From positions 108,615 through 172,614 of the forward strand of contig NZ_JACFAK010000005.1 of the NCBI RefSeq assembly GCF_014118685.1: DNA of 64,000 nucleotides, given 5' to 3'. Positions within the stretch are counted from its first letter, which is position 1; every line of letters begins with the position of its first letter. Position numbers and translations under genes: made by a program. This DNA is from Flaviflexus huanghaiensis. GTDB taxonomy: Bacteria; Actinomycetota; Actinomycetes; Actinomycetales; Actinomycetaceae. Positions 1 through 8,562 of this stretch are shown here, piece by piece. Below the pieces are notes generated by a model. The model had not been told where the DNA came from and searched no databases. It was given only the letters and a program-made list of their open reading frames with translations.

Positions 1-807
1 GCGGGGCGCGTTCCGACTGACCGCGGTTACCGAACCTTTGTTGATTCAATTTCCCAGGTCAAGCCTCTGTCGACCGCTGAAAAGCGAGCGATCGAGACGT
101 GGCTTGAGGGAGCAGCCGATCTTGACGATGTCGTCATGCGTGCGAGCAGACTGCTGGCCCAGCTCACGAAGCAGGTTGCTGTCGTCCAATACCCGATACG
201 CCGACGGAGCGCTGTCCGCCATATCGAGTTAGTGCCGATCTCGGCTCATCACACGTTCCTTATTGTTATCGCGGACTCAGGTGCTGTTGAACAGCGGAAC
301 CTCGACGTCAGCCTGACGGACGAGCAGGCGACCGACATATCGAGCCGCCTCAACGCGGTCTTCGTCAACAGGGCTGCCCACGAGATCTCTGAGGACGCTC
401 TCGGCGACGTTGCGCCAGCCGAACGTGGGCCTCTCGGCGCCATCGTTGCGGTCCTCAAGGACATCATGACGGATGAGGCGGAGGAGCGGATCGTCATGGC
501 CGGAACCGCTAATCTCGCCCGCACCGATATCGATTTCGCGCACACCATCACCCCCGTGCTCGAAGCGCTCGAGGAGCAGGTCGTCCTTCTTCGGTTGTTT
601 GCCGAGTTGACCGGCGACCTTGCGATCACGATCGGTTCGGAGAACAATGACGAGGGCCTCTCCGAGACCTCCGTCGTCACATCCAGCTACGGGTCGAGCG
701 GCACAGCCCGTCTCGGCATCGTGGGCCCAACCCGCATGGACTACCCGGTGGCTATGGTGAGCGTGCGGGCTGTCGCTCGTTACCTGACCAGGATCCTCGG
801 CTCCTAA
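1..807 (+). CDS. hrcA: Heat-inducible transcription repressor HrcA (5' end outside window)
   Basis: The frame is open from the first base and reads GRVPTDRGYRTFVDSI near its start, the conserved HrcA segment after the winged helix. About 268 residues are present, so the N-terminal DNA-binding part lies upstream of the window. The rest is the GAF-like ligand/dimerisation region ending in a typical VRAVARYLTRIL tail. HrcA represses chaperone operons by binding CIRCE operators; no CIRCE is visible because the promoter is outside. dnaJ follows after 35 nt, the usual actinobacterial hrcA-dnaJ pairing, which supports the assignment. Confidence 0.95.
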   Translation, partial: AGRVPTDRGYRTFVDSISQVKPLSTAEKRAIETWLEGAADLDDVVMRASRLLAQLTKQVAVVQYPIRRRSAVRHIELVPISAHHTFLIVIADSGAVEQRNLDVSLTDEQATDISSRLNAVFVNRAAHEISEDALGDVAPAERGPLGAIVAVLKDIMTDEAEERIVMAGTANLARTDIDFAHTITPVLEALEEQVVLLRLFAELTGDLAITIGSENNDEGLSETSVVTSSYGSSGTARLGIVGPTRMDYPVAMVSVRAVARYLTRILGS

Positions 808-842
808 AGTTCATCTCCACCAACTAGAAAGAATTGGCGTCA

Positions 843-1955
843 GTGGCTGACTACTACGACATTCTCGGCGTGTCCCGAAGCGCAACGTCGGATGAGATCA
901 AACGCGCGTACCGCAAGAAGGCACGCAAGCTACACCCGGATGTTGCCGGGCCGGACAGCTCTGAAGAGTTCAAGGCGGTGACAGCCGCATACGATGTCCT
1001 CTCCAACGACGAGAAGCGTCGGCTTTACGACATGGGTGGCGAGCAGGCTGTCCGTAACGGTGGAGCGCCGGGTGGCTTCGGCGGATCCTTCCAAGACATT
1101 TTCGACACGTTCTTCGGCGGGGCAACAGCAGCCCGCGGGCCCGTGCCACGCGGCAGGCGCGGCCAGGACGCGCTCGTTCCGATCGAGGTCGAGCTGCGGG
1201 ACGCAGTCTTTGGACTTGAGACCGACATCACTGTCGAAACCGCGGTGCGCTGCACGACCTGTGACGGCACCTGCACGCGCGATGGGCGGCCGCCGCAGAC
1301 GTGTACCGCCTGTGGCGGGACCGGCTCGATCCGTAAGGTGACGAACTCGTTCCTCGGTCAAGTCATGTCGACGACGTCCTGCGGCGTGTGTCAGGGCCAC
1401 GGCACCGTCATCACCGACCCGTGCCTCGACTGTGCTGGCGAAGGCCGGGTGCGCGCAACCCAGACTCTCAACGTTCGCATCCCCGCCGGTATCGAGGATG
1501 GGATGAGAATCCGCATGGCGGGCAGGGGCGAGGTCGGTCCCGCTGGTGGTCCGCAGGGCGACCTCTTCATCGAGGTCCACGTCGCCGAGCACCCGCAGTT
1601 CACGCGCCACGGTGACGATCTCGTATGCGAGCTAGAAATCCCGATGACAGCGGCCGCACTTGGTACGACGATGACGATTGAATCCTTCGATGGCCCGGAG
1701 GAGATCGAGATCGAGCCCGGCACGTCCGCTGGCGTGTCCCTGCGGGTTCGGGGCAAGGGTGTCGGCAGGCTTCACCGCTCCGACCGCGGTGACCTCGTCA
1801 TCAACCTTCACGTCCTCACCCCCTCGAGGCTGTCGAGCCGCGAGAAGGAGCTGTTGCGTGAGCTTGCCGAGATCCGGGGCGAGACCGATCCCGATGCCAG
1901 CCTTGTGTCGGACAGTCCGTCGGTCTTTTCACGCTTCCGGGACCGCTTCCTGTGA
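843..1955 (+). CDS. dnaJ: Chaperone protein DnaJ
   Basis: Hsp40 co-chaperone that stimulates DnaK ATPase and binds unfolded proteins. The J domain (residues 1-65) has the HPD motif at 31-33. A Gly/Phe-rich linker follows (73-95), then four zinc-binding Cys pairs at 137/140, 154/157, 180/183 and 194/197, then the substrate-binding C-terminal domains. The first zinc repeat reads CTTCDGTC, with Cys where CxxCxGxG has Gly. I chose GTG 843 because the purine-rich site at 826-831 lies 11 nt before it; the in-frame TTG at 834 would leave only 2 nt. The stop overlaps the next start (GTGA), so rsmE is probably translationally coupled. Confidence 0.96.
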   Translation: MADYYDILGVSRSATSDEIKRAYRKKARKLHPDVAGPDSSEEFKAVTAAYDVLSNDEKRRLYDMGGEQAVRNGGAPGGFGGSFQDIFDTFFGGATAARGPVPRGRRGQDALVPIEVELRDAVFGLETDITVETAVRCTTCDGTCTRDGRPPQTCTACGGTGSIRKVTNSFLGQVMSTTSCGVCQGHGTVITDPCLDCAGEGRVRATQTLNVRIPAGIEDGMRIRMAGRGEVGPAGGPQGDLFIEVHVAEHPQFTRHGDDLVCELEIPMTAAALGTTMTIESFDGPEEIEIEPGTSAGVSLRVRGKGVGRLHRSDRGDLVINLHVLTPSRLSSREKELLRELAEIRGETDPDASLVSDSPSVFSRFRDRFL

Positions 1956-2698
1956 CCCTGCCGGTCTATTTCGATCCCGATGTGGGTGAAGCTGCAGGGT
2001 CGTCAATCGAATTGGCGGGCGCCGAAGCCCATCACGCACATGTCAAGAGAACCCGGCCGGGTGACCACATTGACATTGTCAACGGTCGCGGCACCCGAGT
2101 CACCGTCGAGGTTACGAGCATCACCCCCGCCCTTGTGAGAGGCACAGTGATCGCCCGCACCGACGATGACACACCGCCGAACCCGATTACTCTTGTCCAG
2201 GCGCTGGCAAAGGGCGGCAGGGATGAGGCCGCCATCGAATCGGCCGTCGAAGTCGGCGTTCTCGGCATTGTTCCATGGCAGGCCGACCGCTCGATCGTCC
2301 GCTGGAGCGGTCCGAAGGCCGTCAAGGGCCGGGACAAGTGGCAGCAGGTCGCGTTGGCCGCGATGAAGCAGTCCCGCCAAGCGCATCTTCCCTCTGTAGC
2401 CGCGCCCGTGACGACTGTCGGCCTCGCGGGAATGGTGCGAGCCGCTGTCGCCGCTGGCGGACGGGTCTTCATCTGTCATGAGACTGCGAGCGAGCCACTC
2501 TCGGCCCGCGCAATCGACGGTTCTGGGCCGCTATGGATCATCGTTGGGCCAGAAGGCGGCATAAGCGATCCCGAGCTCTCAGCGCTCGTCGATGCCGGTG
2601 GTGAGCCAGTATTGCTCGGCCGGTCGGTGCTCCGCTCCGGTACTGCGGGAACCGTGGCGGCTACCGTGCTCCAGGTGACTAGCGGGCATTGGCGCTAG
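1952..2698 (+). CDS. rsmE: 16S rRNA m3U1498 methyltransferase RsmE
   Basis: SPOUT-superfamily methyltransferase that methylates N3 of U1498 in 16S rRNA using S-adenosylmethionine. The 248 residues match the family length. An N-terminal PUA-like segment (about 1-70, with EAHHAHVKR) precedes the knotted catalytic domain, which carries the SAM-loop motif GPEGGIS. Near the C-terminus the usual LGxRILRxETA appears as LGRSVLRSGTAG, so the conserved Glu is Gly here. The gene starts with GTG overlapping the dnaJ stop. A possible -10 box (TAGACT) for phoH overlaps its own stop codon. Confidence 0.95.
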   Translation: MTLPVYFDPDVGEAAGSSIELAGAEAHHAHVKRTRPGDHIDIVNGRGTRVTVEVTSITPALVRGTVIARTDDDTPPNPITLVQALAKGGRDEAAIESAVEVGVLGIVPWQADRSIVRWSGPKAVKGRDKWQQVALAAMKQSRQAHLPSVAAPVTTVGLAGMVRAAVAAGGRVFICHETASEPLSARAIDGSGPLWIIVGPEGGISDPELSALVDAGGEPVLLGRSVLRSGTAGTVAATVLQVTSGHWR

Positions 2699-2701
2699 AC
2701 T
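2696..2701 (+). promoter_or_regulatory. Possible -10 box for phoH
   Basis: TAGACT begins on the rsmE stop codon and lies 30 nt before the phoH GTG, which has its own ribosome site AAGGAAGG at 2712-2719. No convincing -35 is visible, so this is only a candidate internal promoter. Confidence 0.25.
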
Positions 2702-2725
2702 GGCGCCCAACAAGGAAGGCAGCAC

Positions 2726-3709
2726 GTGACGATACAGGTTCTCAACGTCCCGGACGATGTTCCCCTCATCAACCTCCTCGGCCACCGAGATGAGGTCTTG
2801 CGGGCTTTGGAAAAGGGGCTCGCGCCCGCAGTCGTTCATGTGCGTGAGCGGGAGATCACGATCAGCGGGGACGAGGGGCCCGTTGCGCTGGCCGCCTCGC
2901 TACTGCGCGAACTCATCGACGTCGTTCGCAGCGGCACTGCTCTCACAGTCGACTCGGTTCAGCGGGCCATTAGCATCACGAAAGAGGGCCTCGCTGCGGC
3001 AAGCGATATTCTCACGACCGACATCCTCTCGAACCGCGGCAAGACAATCCGTCCGAAGACCGTGGGCCAAAAGAGCTACGTCGATGCGATCGACGACAAC
3101 ACGATCGTTTTCGGTATTGGCCCCGCAGGCACAGGCAAGACGTACCTTGCGATGGCGAAGGCAGTCGTCGCGCTCCAGCGCCGAGACGTGTCCCGGATCG
3201 TCCTCACCCGGCCCGCCGTCGAGGCAGGGGAGTCCCTCGGATTCCTGCCGGGTACGCTGACCGACAAGATCGACCCGTACCTGCGGCCGCTCTACGACGC
3301 ACTGCACGATATGCTCGACTCGGAGGCGATTCCGAAGCTTATTGCCGCCGGCACGATCGAGGTTGCCCCGCTCGCGTACATGCGCGGACGCACTCTCAAC
3401 GACGCGTTCATCATCCTCGATGAAGCTCAGAACACGACGCCGGAACAGATGAAGATGTTCCTCACGCGGCTCGGTTTCGGCTCGAAGGCCGTCATCACGG
3501 GGGATGTCACCCAGGTGGATCTTCCCGGCAGTACCCAGTCGGGACTGCGAGTCGTGCGCCGCATTCTCACCGATATCGAGGACCTCGCATTCATCGAGTT
3601 AACGAGCGCAGATGTCGTGCGACACAGACTGGTCGGCGACATCATCGATGCGTACGACAGGTGGGGCGCCGAACACCCAGAGACCGACAATCGCAGGAGG
3701 CGGCGTTGA
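2726..3709 (+). CDS. phoH: PhoH-family ATPase
   Basis: Cytoplasmic P-loop ATPase of the PhoH family, linked in many bacteria to RNA metabolism together with YbeY. Length is 327 residues. Walker A is GPAGTGKT at 132-139 and Walker B is FIILDEAQN near residue 230. The N-terminal 90 residues form the KH-like region found in longer PhoH proteins. The GTG start has AAGGAAGG 6 nt upstream. The stop overlaps the TTG start of ybeY, so the two proteins are probably made in step. The phosphate-starvation role implied by the name is historical and not shown here. Confidence 0.93.
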   Translation: MTIQVLNVPDDVPLINLLGHRDEVLRALEKGLAPAVVHVREREITISGDEGPVALAASLLRELIDVVRSGTALTVDSVQRAISITKEGLAAASDILTTDILSNRGKTIRPKTVGQKSYVDAIDDNTIVFGIGPAGTGKTYLAMAKAVVALQRRDVSRIVLTRPAVEAGESLGFLPGTLTDKIDPYLRPLYDALHDMLDSEAIPKLIAAGTIEVAPLAYMRGRTLNDAFIILDEAQNTTPEQMKMFLTRLGFGSKAVITGDVTQVDLPGSTQSGLRVVRRILTDIEDLAFIELTSADVVRHRLVGDIIDAYDRWGAEHPETDNRRRRR

Positions 3710-4164
3710 TCGAATACGCGGACGAGTCCGGCTTCGAGCCGACGATCGACGGAGAAGAGGTCGTCGAACTCGCGCGCTATGTTCTTGACGAGATGCGTAT
3801 CCATCCCGGAGCGGACCTGTCAGTCACTCTCGTCAGCGAGTCCGTCATGTCCGACCTGCACGTCAAGTGGATGGACGAAGAAGGACCCACGGACGTCCTG
3901 TCCTTCCCAATGGACGAGGTGCGGCCCCCGCCTGCCGGCCACGAACCTGTCGAGGGGCTACTCGGCGACGTCGTTGTTTGTCCCACCGTCGCGGCTCAGC
4001 AGGCAAGGCAGGCGGGCCATGCGACGATTGAGGAAGTCCTTCTCCTCGTCACCCACGGCATCCTCCACGTTCTCGGATATGACCATGCGACCCCAGAGGA
4101 GGAAAGGGAGATGTTTGGGCTGCAGCGGAAGCTGTTGCTCGGGTTCCTCGCGACACGCTCATGA
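3706..4164 (+). CDS. ybeY: Endoribonuclease YbeY
   Basis: Single-strand endoribonuclease for 16S rRNA 3'-end maturation and ribosome quality control. The zinc-binding motif HGxLHxxGYDH is present with His117, His121 and His127, and PTDVLSFPMDE matches the family core. I place the start at TTG 3706 because a full AGGAGG lies at 3695-3700, giving a 152-residue protein of typical size; a longer frame opening at 3661 would run into phoH. The start overlaps the phoH stop, and the end overlaps the next gene as ATGA. Confidence 0.94.
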   Translation: MIEYADESGFEPTIDGEEVVELARYVLDEMRIHPGADLSVTLVSESVMSDLHVKWMDEEGPTDVLSFPMDEVRPPPAGHEPVEGLLGDVVVCPTVAAQQARQAGHATIEEVLLLVTHGILHVLGYDHATPEEEREMFGLQRKLLLGFLATRS

Positions 4165-5396
4165 CCGCGATGATCGATGAGGTGCCGGAGCTTCCGGTTA
4201 TCCTCACCATCACACTCCTCGCCATCATCTCCGCAGTCACGGTCATGGCTGACTCGGCACTCCTCCGCATCACGCGCACCGAGGCCGCTGAGGCGTTCGG
4301 AAGCGGAAAGAAGGGTGCGGGCCGAATCGCGTCGATCGTCGCTTCGAAGACGGCCGCCCGCGCCGGTCTTGCCATGTTGCGGACTGTGGCGGACATGATG
4401 GCCGGAGCCGGCGTTGCTCTCCTGCTCGCTGATTTGCTCGGCGCCTGGTGGCAGGTGGTGTTCGTTACCTTCGCCGTAGCCCTCGTGCTGTCTGTCCTCG
4501 TCGGTTTCTTCTCCCCGCGCAGGATCGGCTACCGACATCCCGTCACGGTGCTCCGCGCCATAGCCGTTCCCCTATCCGTGCTGACAACGATCTTCTCGCC
4601 CTTCGTCAAGAGAGATGAAGATGAGGAGGGCGACGATGATCTCGCGGTCATGGTCGAACGAATGGCCGAATCAGAAGAACTCGAAGACGAGGAACGGATC
4701 CTCCTGCAGTCCGTGTTTGACATGAGGGACACGATGGTTCGTGAGGTGATGGTGCCCCGAACCGACATGGTCACCGTTCACATGGACACGGATCTCGACT
4801 CGGCCCAAAGCCTCTTCGTCCGCTCGGGATACTCCCGCATTCCCGTCGTCGGCGACACTGTCGACGATGTTGCGGGTGTCCTCTATTCGAAAGACATTGT
4901 CCGACGCACACACCGGAGGCTCGACACCGACGAGCTCTCAGCAAAAGACGTTATGCGCGAGGCAGTCTTCATTCCTGAAATGAAGCCGGTCGACGATGTC
5001 CTGCACGACATGCAGGCGAACTACTTCCACATGGCGCTCGTCGTTGACGAGTATGGCGGGATCGCTGGCCTCGTCACCATCGAAGACCTTCTCGAAGAGC
5101 TCGTCGGCGAGATGGTCGACGAACACGACCAGGCAGCGCCCGAGGTCGAGCAGGTCGCGGACGGGGTCTACCGGGTGCCCGCACGCCTCCCGATCGACGA
5201 GCTCGGAGATCTTTTCGGCCTCGCCATCGAAGATGAGGACGTCGATACAGCGGGCGGTCTCCTGGCGAAGGGGCTCGGCCAGATACCGATCCTGGGCTCC
5301 GAGACAGATATTCTAGGACTGCACCTCGTCGCAGAACGCTTCGAGGGGCGCCGTAAACGACTTGCCACTCTCATCGCCAGCCTGGAGCAGCAATGA
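4161..5396 (+). CDS. CNNM/CorC (HlyC-type) CBS-domain membrane protein
   Basis: Integral membrane protein of the CNNM/CorC family, associated with Mg2+ and Co2+ transport or homeostasis. It has 411 residues. Hydrophobic segments at about 12-35 and 85-145 form the DUF21 region. An acidic stretch (DEDEEGDDD) leads into two CBS domains (about 190-320, with [10 protein letters not shown] and [13 protein letters not shown]). A CorC/HlyC C-terminal domain follows (about 330-405). It overlaps ybeY by ATGA and sits before era, a conserved actinobacterial order. A paralogue lies at 43649-45004. The transported ion cannot be read from sequence. Confidence 0.9.
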   Translation: MTAMIDEVPELPVILTITLLAIISAVTVMADSALLRITRTEAAEAFGSGKKGAGRIASIVASKTAARAGLAMLRTVADMMAGAGVALLLADLLGAWWQVVFVTFAVALVLSVLVGFFSPRRIGYRHPVTVLRAIAVPLSVLTTIFSPFVKRDEDEEGDDDLAVMVERMAESEELEDEERILLQSVFDMRDTMVREVMVPRTDMVTVHMDTDLDSAQSLFVRSGYSRIPVVGDTVDDVAGVLYSKDIVRRTHRRLDTDELSAKDVMREAVFIPEMKPVDDVLHDMQANYFHMALVVDEYGGIAGLVTIEDLLEELVGEMVDEHDQAAPEVEQVADGVYRVPARLPIDELGDLFGLAIEDEDVDTAGGLLAKGLGQIPILGSETDILGLHLVAERFEGRRKRLATLIASLEQQ

Positions 5397-5413
5397 GCGA
5401 CCTAGGAGGAGCC

Positions 5414-6313
5414 ATGACTCGAGCCGGTTTCGTCAGCCTTGTCGGCAGACCCAACGCGGGCAAATCGACGCTCACGAACGCGCTCGTTGGCGAGAAGGTT
5501 GCGATCACGTCCGCCCGGCCACAGACGACCCGTCGCGTCATCCGCGGCATCGTTAACCGTGAGGGGGGCCAGGTCATCCTCGTCGACACTCCCGGTATGC
5601 ACAGGCCGCGAACGCTTCTTGGGGAGCGGCTCAATGACCTCGTCCGCCAAACCCTCGGCGACGTCGACCTTGTTGCCCTGTGTCTGCCCGCGAATGAACA
5701 GCTCGGTCCCGGGGACGCGTACCTGCTCGAGGAGATCAGGAGATCAGGGACCCCCGCCATCGCCATCGTCACCAAGGCGGATCTCGTGACGAAAGAACAG
5801 CTTGCCGAGCACCTGACGAAAGTTGCCGGGTTCGCCGACTTCACGGAGATCATCCCAGTCTCTGCCACAACGGGTGACAACGTCGCCCGCCTGGCCGATG
5901 TGCTCGTGTCTCTCATGGACGAATCTCCGATCCTCTATCCGGAGGGGGAGACGATCGATGAGCCGGAGCGGATCGTCGTCGCCGAACTCATCCGCGAAGC
6001 AGCCCTCGAGGGCGTGCGTGATGAACTGCCGCATTCGATCGCGGTCCTCGTCGAGGAAATGAATGAGCGCCCGCAGCGGAAGGGCGACAAGAGGCCCCCG
6101 CTCATCGACATCCATGCCGATCTCTATGTCGAGCGTGACTCTCAGAAGGGCATCGTCATCGGTGCGAAGGGTGCTCGACTCCGGGAGGTCGGCATCGCTG
6201 CTCGCGAGGAGATCGAGAAGCTTCTCGCCTGCCGCGTTTATCTCGACATTCACGTGCGGGTCGCGAAAGAGTGGCAGCGGGACCCCAAGCTTCTGCGGCG
6301 TCTGGGCTTCTAG
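5414..6313 (+). CDS. era: GTPase Era
   Basis: Essential GTPase that binds 16S rRNA and assists 30S assembly. G1 motif GRPNAGKS is at residues 11-18, followed by the RPQTTRR switch I region, DTPG (G3) and TKAD (G4). The C-terminal KH domain carries VIGAKGARLREVG. Two starts are possible. ATG 5393 overlaps the CNNM stop. ATG 5414 follows AGGAGGA at 5404-5410 and gives the family-like start MTRAGFVSLVGR; I prefer 5414 (299 residues). The following hydrolase begins in the stop codon (TAGTG). Confidence 0.95.
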   Translation: MTRAGFVSLVGRPNAGKSTLTNALVGEKVAITSARPQTTRRVIRGIVNREGGQVILVDTPGMHRPRTLLGERLNDLVRQTLGDVDLVALCLPANEQLGPGDAYLLEEIRRSGTPAIAIVTKADLVTKEQLAEHLTKVAGFADFTEIIPVSATTGDNVARLADVLVSLMDESPILYPEGETIDEPERIVVAELIREAALEGVRDELPHSIAVLVEEMNERPQRKGDKRPPLIDIHADLYVERDSQKGIVIGAKGARLREVGIAAREEIEKLLACRVYLDIHVRVAKEWQRDPKLLRRLGF

Positions 6314-7812
6314 TGCGCGACGTGCGTCATCCGAGGCTGGTGGCGACGATCATCGTTGTCCTCCTCCTTGGCATGTGGGGCACAGTCGCCGGGCCGGGAT
6401 GGTCGCCCGATCCGTACCTCAATCAGATCATCCCGGACACCTCCGATACGGCGATCGGTTCCTCTGTCCGCACCGATCCGCCCCGGACCTACGAAGTTGC
6501 GAGCGAGGTCCACTCTCTCGAGAGCGATGCTGGACCAATCAATGTGACGGTGCGCCGCCCCCTCGGCAAGGAGACCCCGAGTCCCGCTGTCGTCTTCATG
6601 CATGGGACGGGGACGTACCTGCACACGGCGTTCACCCAGCACGCAACCGTCCTCGCGAGCGCGGGAATCGTCACCCTTGTTGGGGACAAGCCGCTCGACT
6701 CCTATTCGACGACGGAGCGGGACTATGGGGAGCTCGCATCCGCCTACCGGGACCAGTGGGAGTGGCTTCGGGAGCTTGACGGTGTCGACGAGAACGAGGT
6801 CGGTGTCTATGGCGAATCGGAAGGCGCGTTTATCGCACCCATGGTCGCAGCGGCCGAGCCGGAGGTCGCTTTCGTCGTTCTCGTCTCATCCCCTGTCGTT
6901 CCCATCCGCCAACAGGGTGCCCTCGCCGCCGACACGTATCTTAGACAGATGAGAGTGCCCGAACAGCTCCTCCAGGCGATACCCCGCCTCATCGGCGGGG
7001 AACTTCCTGGCGGTTTTGACTACATCGACTTCGATGTCGGTCCGTACCAAGAGCAGATCACCCAGCCCGTTCTCATCCTCTACGGAACGGGAGACCTGTC
7101 AATGCCGGTCATTCAGGGAGCACAACAGATCATCGATGACATTGCGACCAACGGAAACACTGACTACACGTTGCGCTACTACGAAGGTGCCGACCATGGG
7201 CTGCGGGTTCTCGAGCGCGGCTCGCCGTCCCTGTCGCGGGTAGCGGCCGAAGACATCTCACGCTGGATCCTCGGCCTACCGGCCACCGCATCCGCAGATC
7301 CCCAGATCGCCGGCGCCCAACCGGTTCAGCACTTCACGGCGGAGGAGCCGGGAACACCCCGGTGGTATGCGTCGGGTGCGGCGCCGATCATCATCCTCAT
7401 CGTCGGACTCACTCTCACCGTGTTCGGATTCCTGGCCGGACTGGTTGGCCAGATCCGCGTGCAGAAAGCGCCACTTCTTGACCTGCGCGGCACGTCGCGC
7501 CCCCTCATCCAAGCAGGTGCATCTGTTGTCATCGCGTGGGCAGTCTTTGTCTGGTACTTGCTGGCAATTGCGGACCTGGCGCTGTCCTACCAGACCGACG
7601 CCCTCATCGTGCGCGGGGGGTGGCTCGTCTGTCAGATCGTCGCGATCATCGCCGCAGGCATGGTTGTGAGGCTCATCTACTCCTGGTTACGGGCGCGCCC
7701 GCTCACCGGCTTCCCCCACGTTGTCCTCGTCTCCTCGATCCTTGGCCTCACAACGCTCCTCGCAGCCCTGGCCTACTGGAACGTCTATCCCTCCCTCCTG
7801 ACGGCGCTGTGA
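6313..7812 (+). CDS. Membrane-anchored alpha/beta hydrolase with C-terminal multi-helix membrane domain
   Basis: A 499-residue protein starting at GTG 6313 inside the era stop codon. An N-terminal hydrophobic anchor or signal (residues 9-26) is followed by an alpha/beta hydrolase fold: HGTG oxyanion segment at 97-100, nucleophile elbow GESEG with Ser169, a likely acid in YGTGDLSMP, and a likely His in GADHG. From about residue 355 there are four predicted membrane helices. The catalytic part is probably extracytoplasmic if residues 9-26 form the first helix. The substrate is unknown; S9/DLH-like esterase or peptidase activity is possible. Its stop overlaps the PP2C start. Confidence 0.8.
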   Translation: MRDVRHPRLVATIIVVLLLGMWGTVAGPGWSPDPYLNQIIPDTSDTAIGSSVRTDPPRTYEVASEVHSLESDAGPINVTVRRPLGKETPSPAVVFMHGTGTYLHTAFTQHATVLASAGIVTLVGDKPLDSYSTTERDYGELASAYRDQWEWLRELDGVDENEVGVYGESEGAFIAPMVAAAEPEVAFVVLVSSPVVPIRQQGALAADTYLRQMRVPEQLLQAIPRLIGGELPGGFDYIDFDVGPYQEQITQPVLILYGTGDLSMPVIQGAQQIIDDIATNGNTDYTLRYYEGADHGLRVLERGSPSLSRVAAEDISRWILGLPATASADPQIAGAQPVQHFTAEEPGTPRWYASGAAPIIILIVGLTLTVFGFLAGLVGQIRVQKAPLLDLRGTSRPLIQAGASVVIAWAVFVWYLLAIADLALSYQTDALIVRGGWLVCQIVAIIAAGMVVRLIYSWLRARPLTGFPHVVLVSSILGLTTLLAALAYWNVYPSLLTAL

Positions 7813-8531
7813 TGGCAGAGACATTCGCAAGCGACGCGCAGATCGTGACCGGGTTCGCGACTGCGATCGGACATGTCCGCACGCGCCAGGAGGACCGTCT
7901 TCTCGTCGCACCTCCGATCATCGCCGTGGCTGACGGGATGGGCGGGCTTGATGCGGGCGATGTCGCGGCAGAGAAGATGATCGGCGAGCTCGAGTCACTG
8001 AACCTTGACGGGAGCACGGCTGGAGCGAGAGCGGAGATCAAGAGAGCGATTTCCCGAGCAGAACGCGCCATCGGTCCCGCGTCCGGGACGACTGTTGTCG
8101 GTGCCGTCCTCGGACTTGCGACCGCGAAACACTCCTGGCTTGTGTTCCACGTGGGCGATTCGCGGATGTACTCGTACGTGGATGGGCAGCTCGAGGCGCT
8201 CACGACTGACCATTCGCTCGTCCAAGAGCTCGTCGACACGGGCGTGCTCAGCCGTGAAGAGGCCCGCTACGACCCGCGCCGCGCCATCGTCACACGAGCT
8301 GTCGGTGCCTCGATTTGTTCCGAGCCCGCATTCCGCCACGTCGATGCTGAGGGCTGTATTCTCCTCGCGTGTTCGGACGGGATCACCGATGAGCTGTCGG
8401 AGTGGGAGATCGAGGACATTATGGGTGGCGGCGGTAGTCTCGACGACGTCGCCCAGACCCTCGTTGACGCGGCTTTGGATGCAAGCGGCAGCGACAACGC
8501 AACTGCCATCCTCGCCAGGGCGTTTGTCTAG
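7812..8531 (+). CDS. PP2C-family serine/threonine protein phosphatase
   Basis: Metal-dependent PPM/PP2C phosphatase, 239 residues, catalytic domain only. Metal-binding and signature motifs are RQED (25-28), ADGMGG (40-45), VFHVGDSRMY, CSDGITDEL and DNATAIL. The ATG at 7812 overlaps the upstream stop (TGATG); a GTG three bases earlier is also possible. Next to it lies an FHA-like gene, so the pair probably acts on Ser/Thr phosphorylation, but no kinase gene is present in the window. Confidence 0.92.
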   Translation: MAETFASDAQIVTGFATAIGHVRTRQEDRLLVAPPIIAVADGMGGLDAGDVAAEKMIGELESLNLDGSTAGARAEIKRAISRAERAIGPASGTTVVGAVLGLATAKHSWLVFHVGDSRMYSYVDGQLEALTTDHSLVQELVDTGVLSREEARYDPRRAIVTRAVGASICSEPAFRHVDAEGCILLACSDGITDELSEWEIEDIMGGGGSLDDVAQTLVDAALDASGSDNATAILARAFV

Positions 8532-8550
8532 TGCGCTGACCTGTTTCCCC

Positions 8551-8556
8551 TACTAT
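8551..8556 (+). promoter_or_regulatory. -10 box of the FHA-like gene (leaderless arrangement)
   Basis: TACTAT lies exactly 12 nt before ATG 8563, so transcription would start at or next to the start codon. There is no Shine-Dalgarno sequence in front of this gene, which fits a leaderless mRNA. Confidence 0.5.
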
Positions 8557-8562
8557 CGGATC

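Noticed and set aside
834..1955. TTG 834 as the dnaJ start
   Set aside because: Leaves only 2 nt between the ribosome site and start; GTG 843 has normal spacing and gives the family N-terminus MADYYDILGV.
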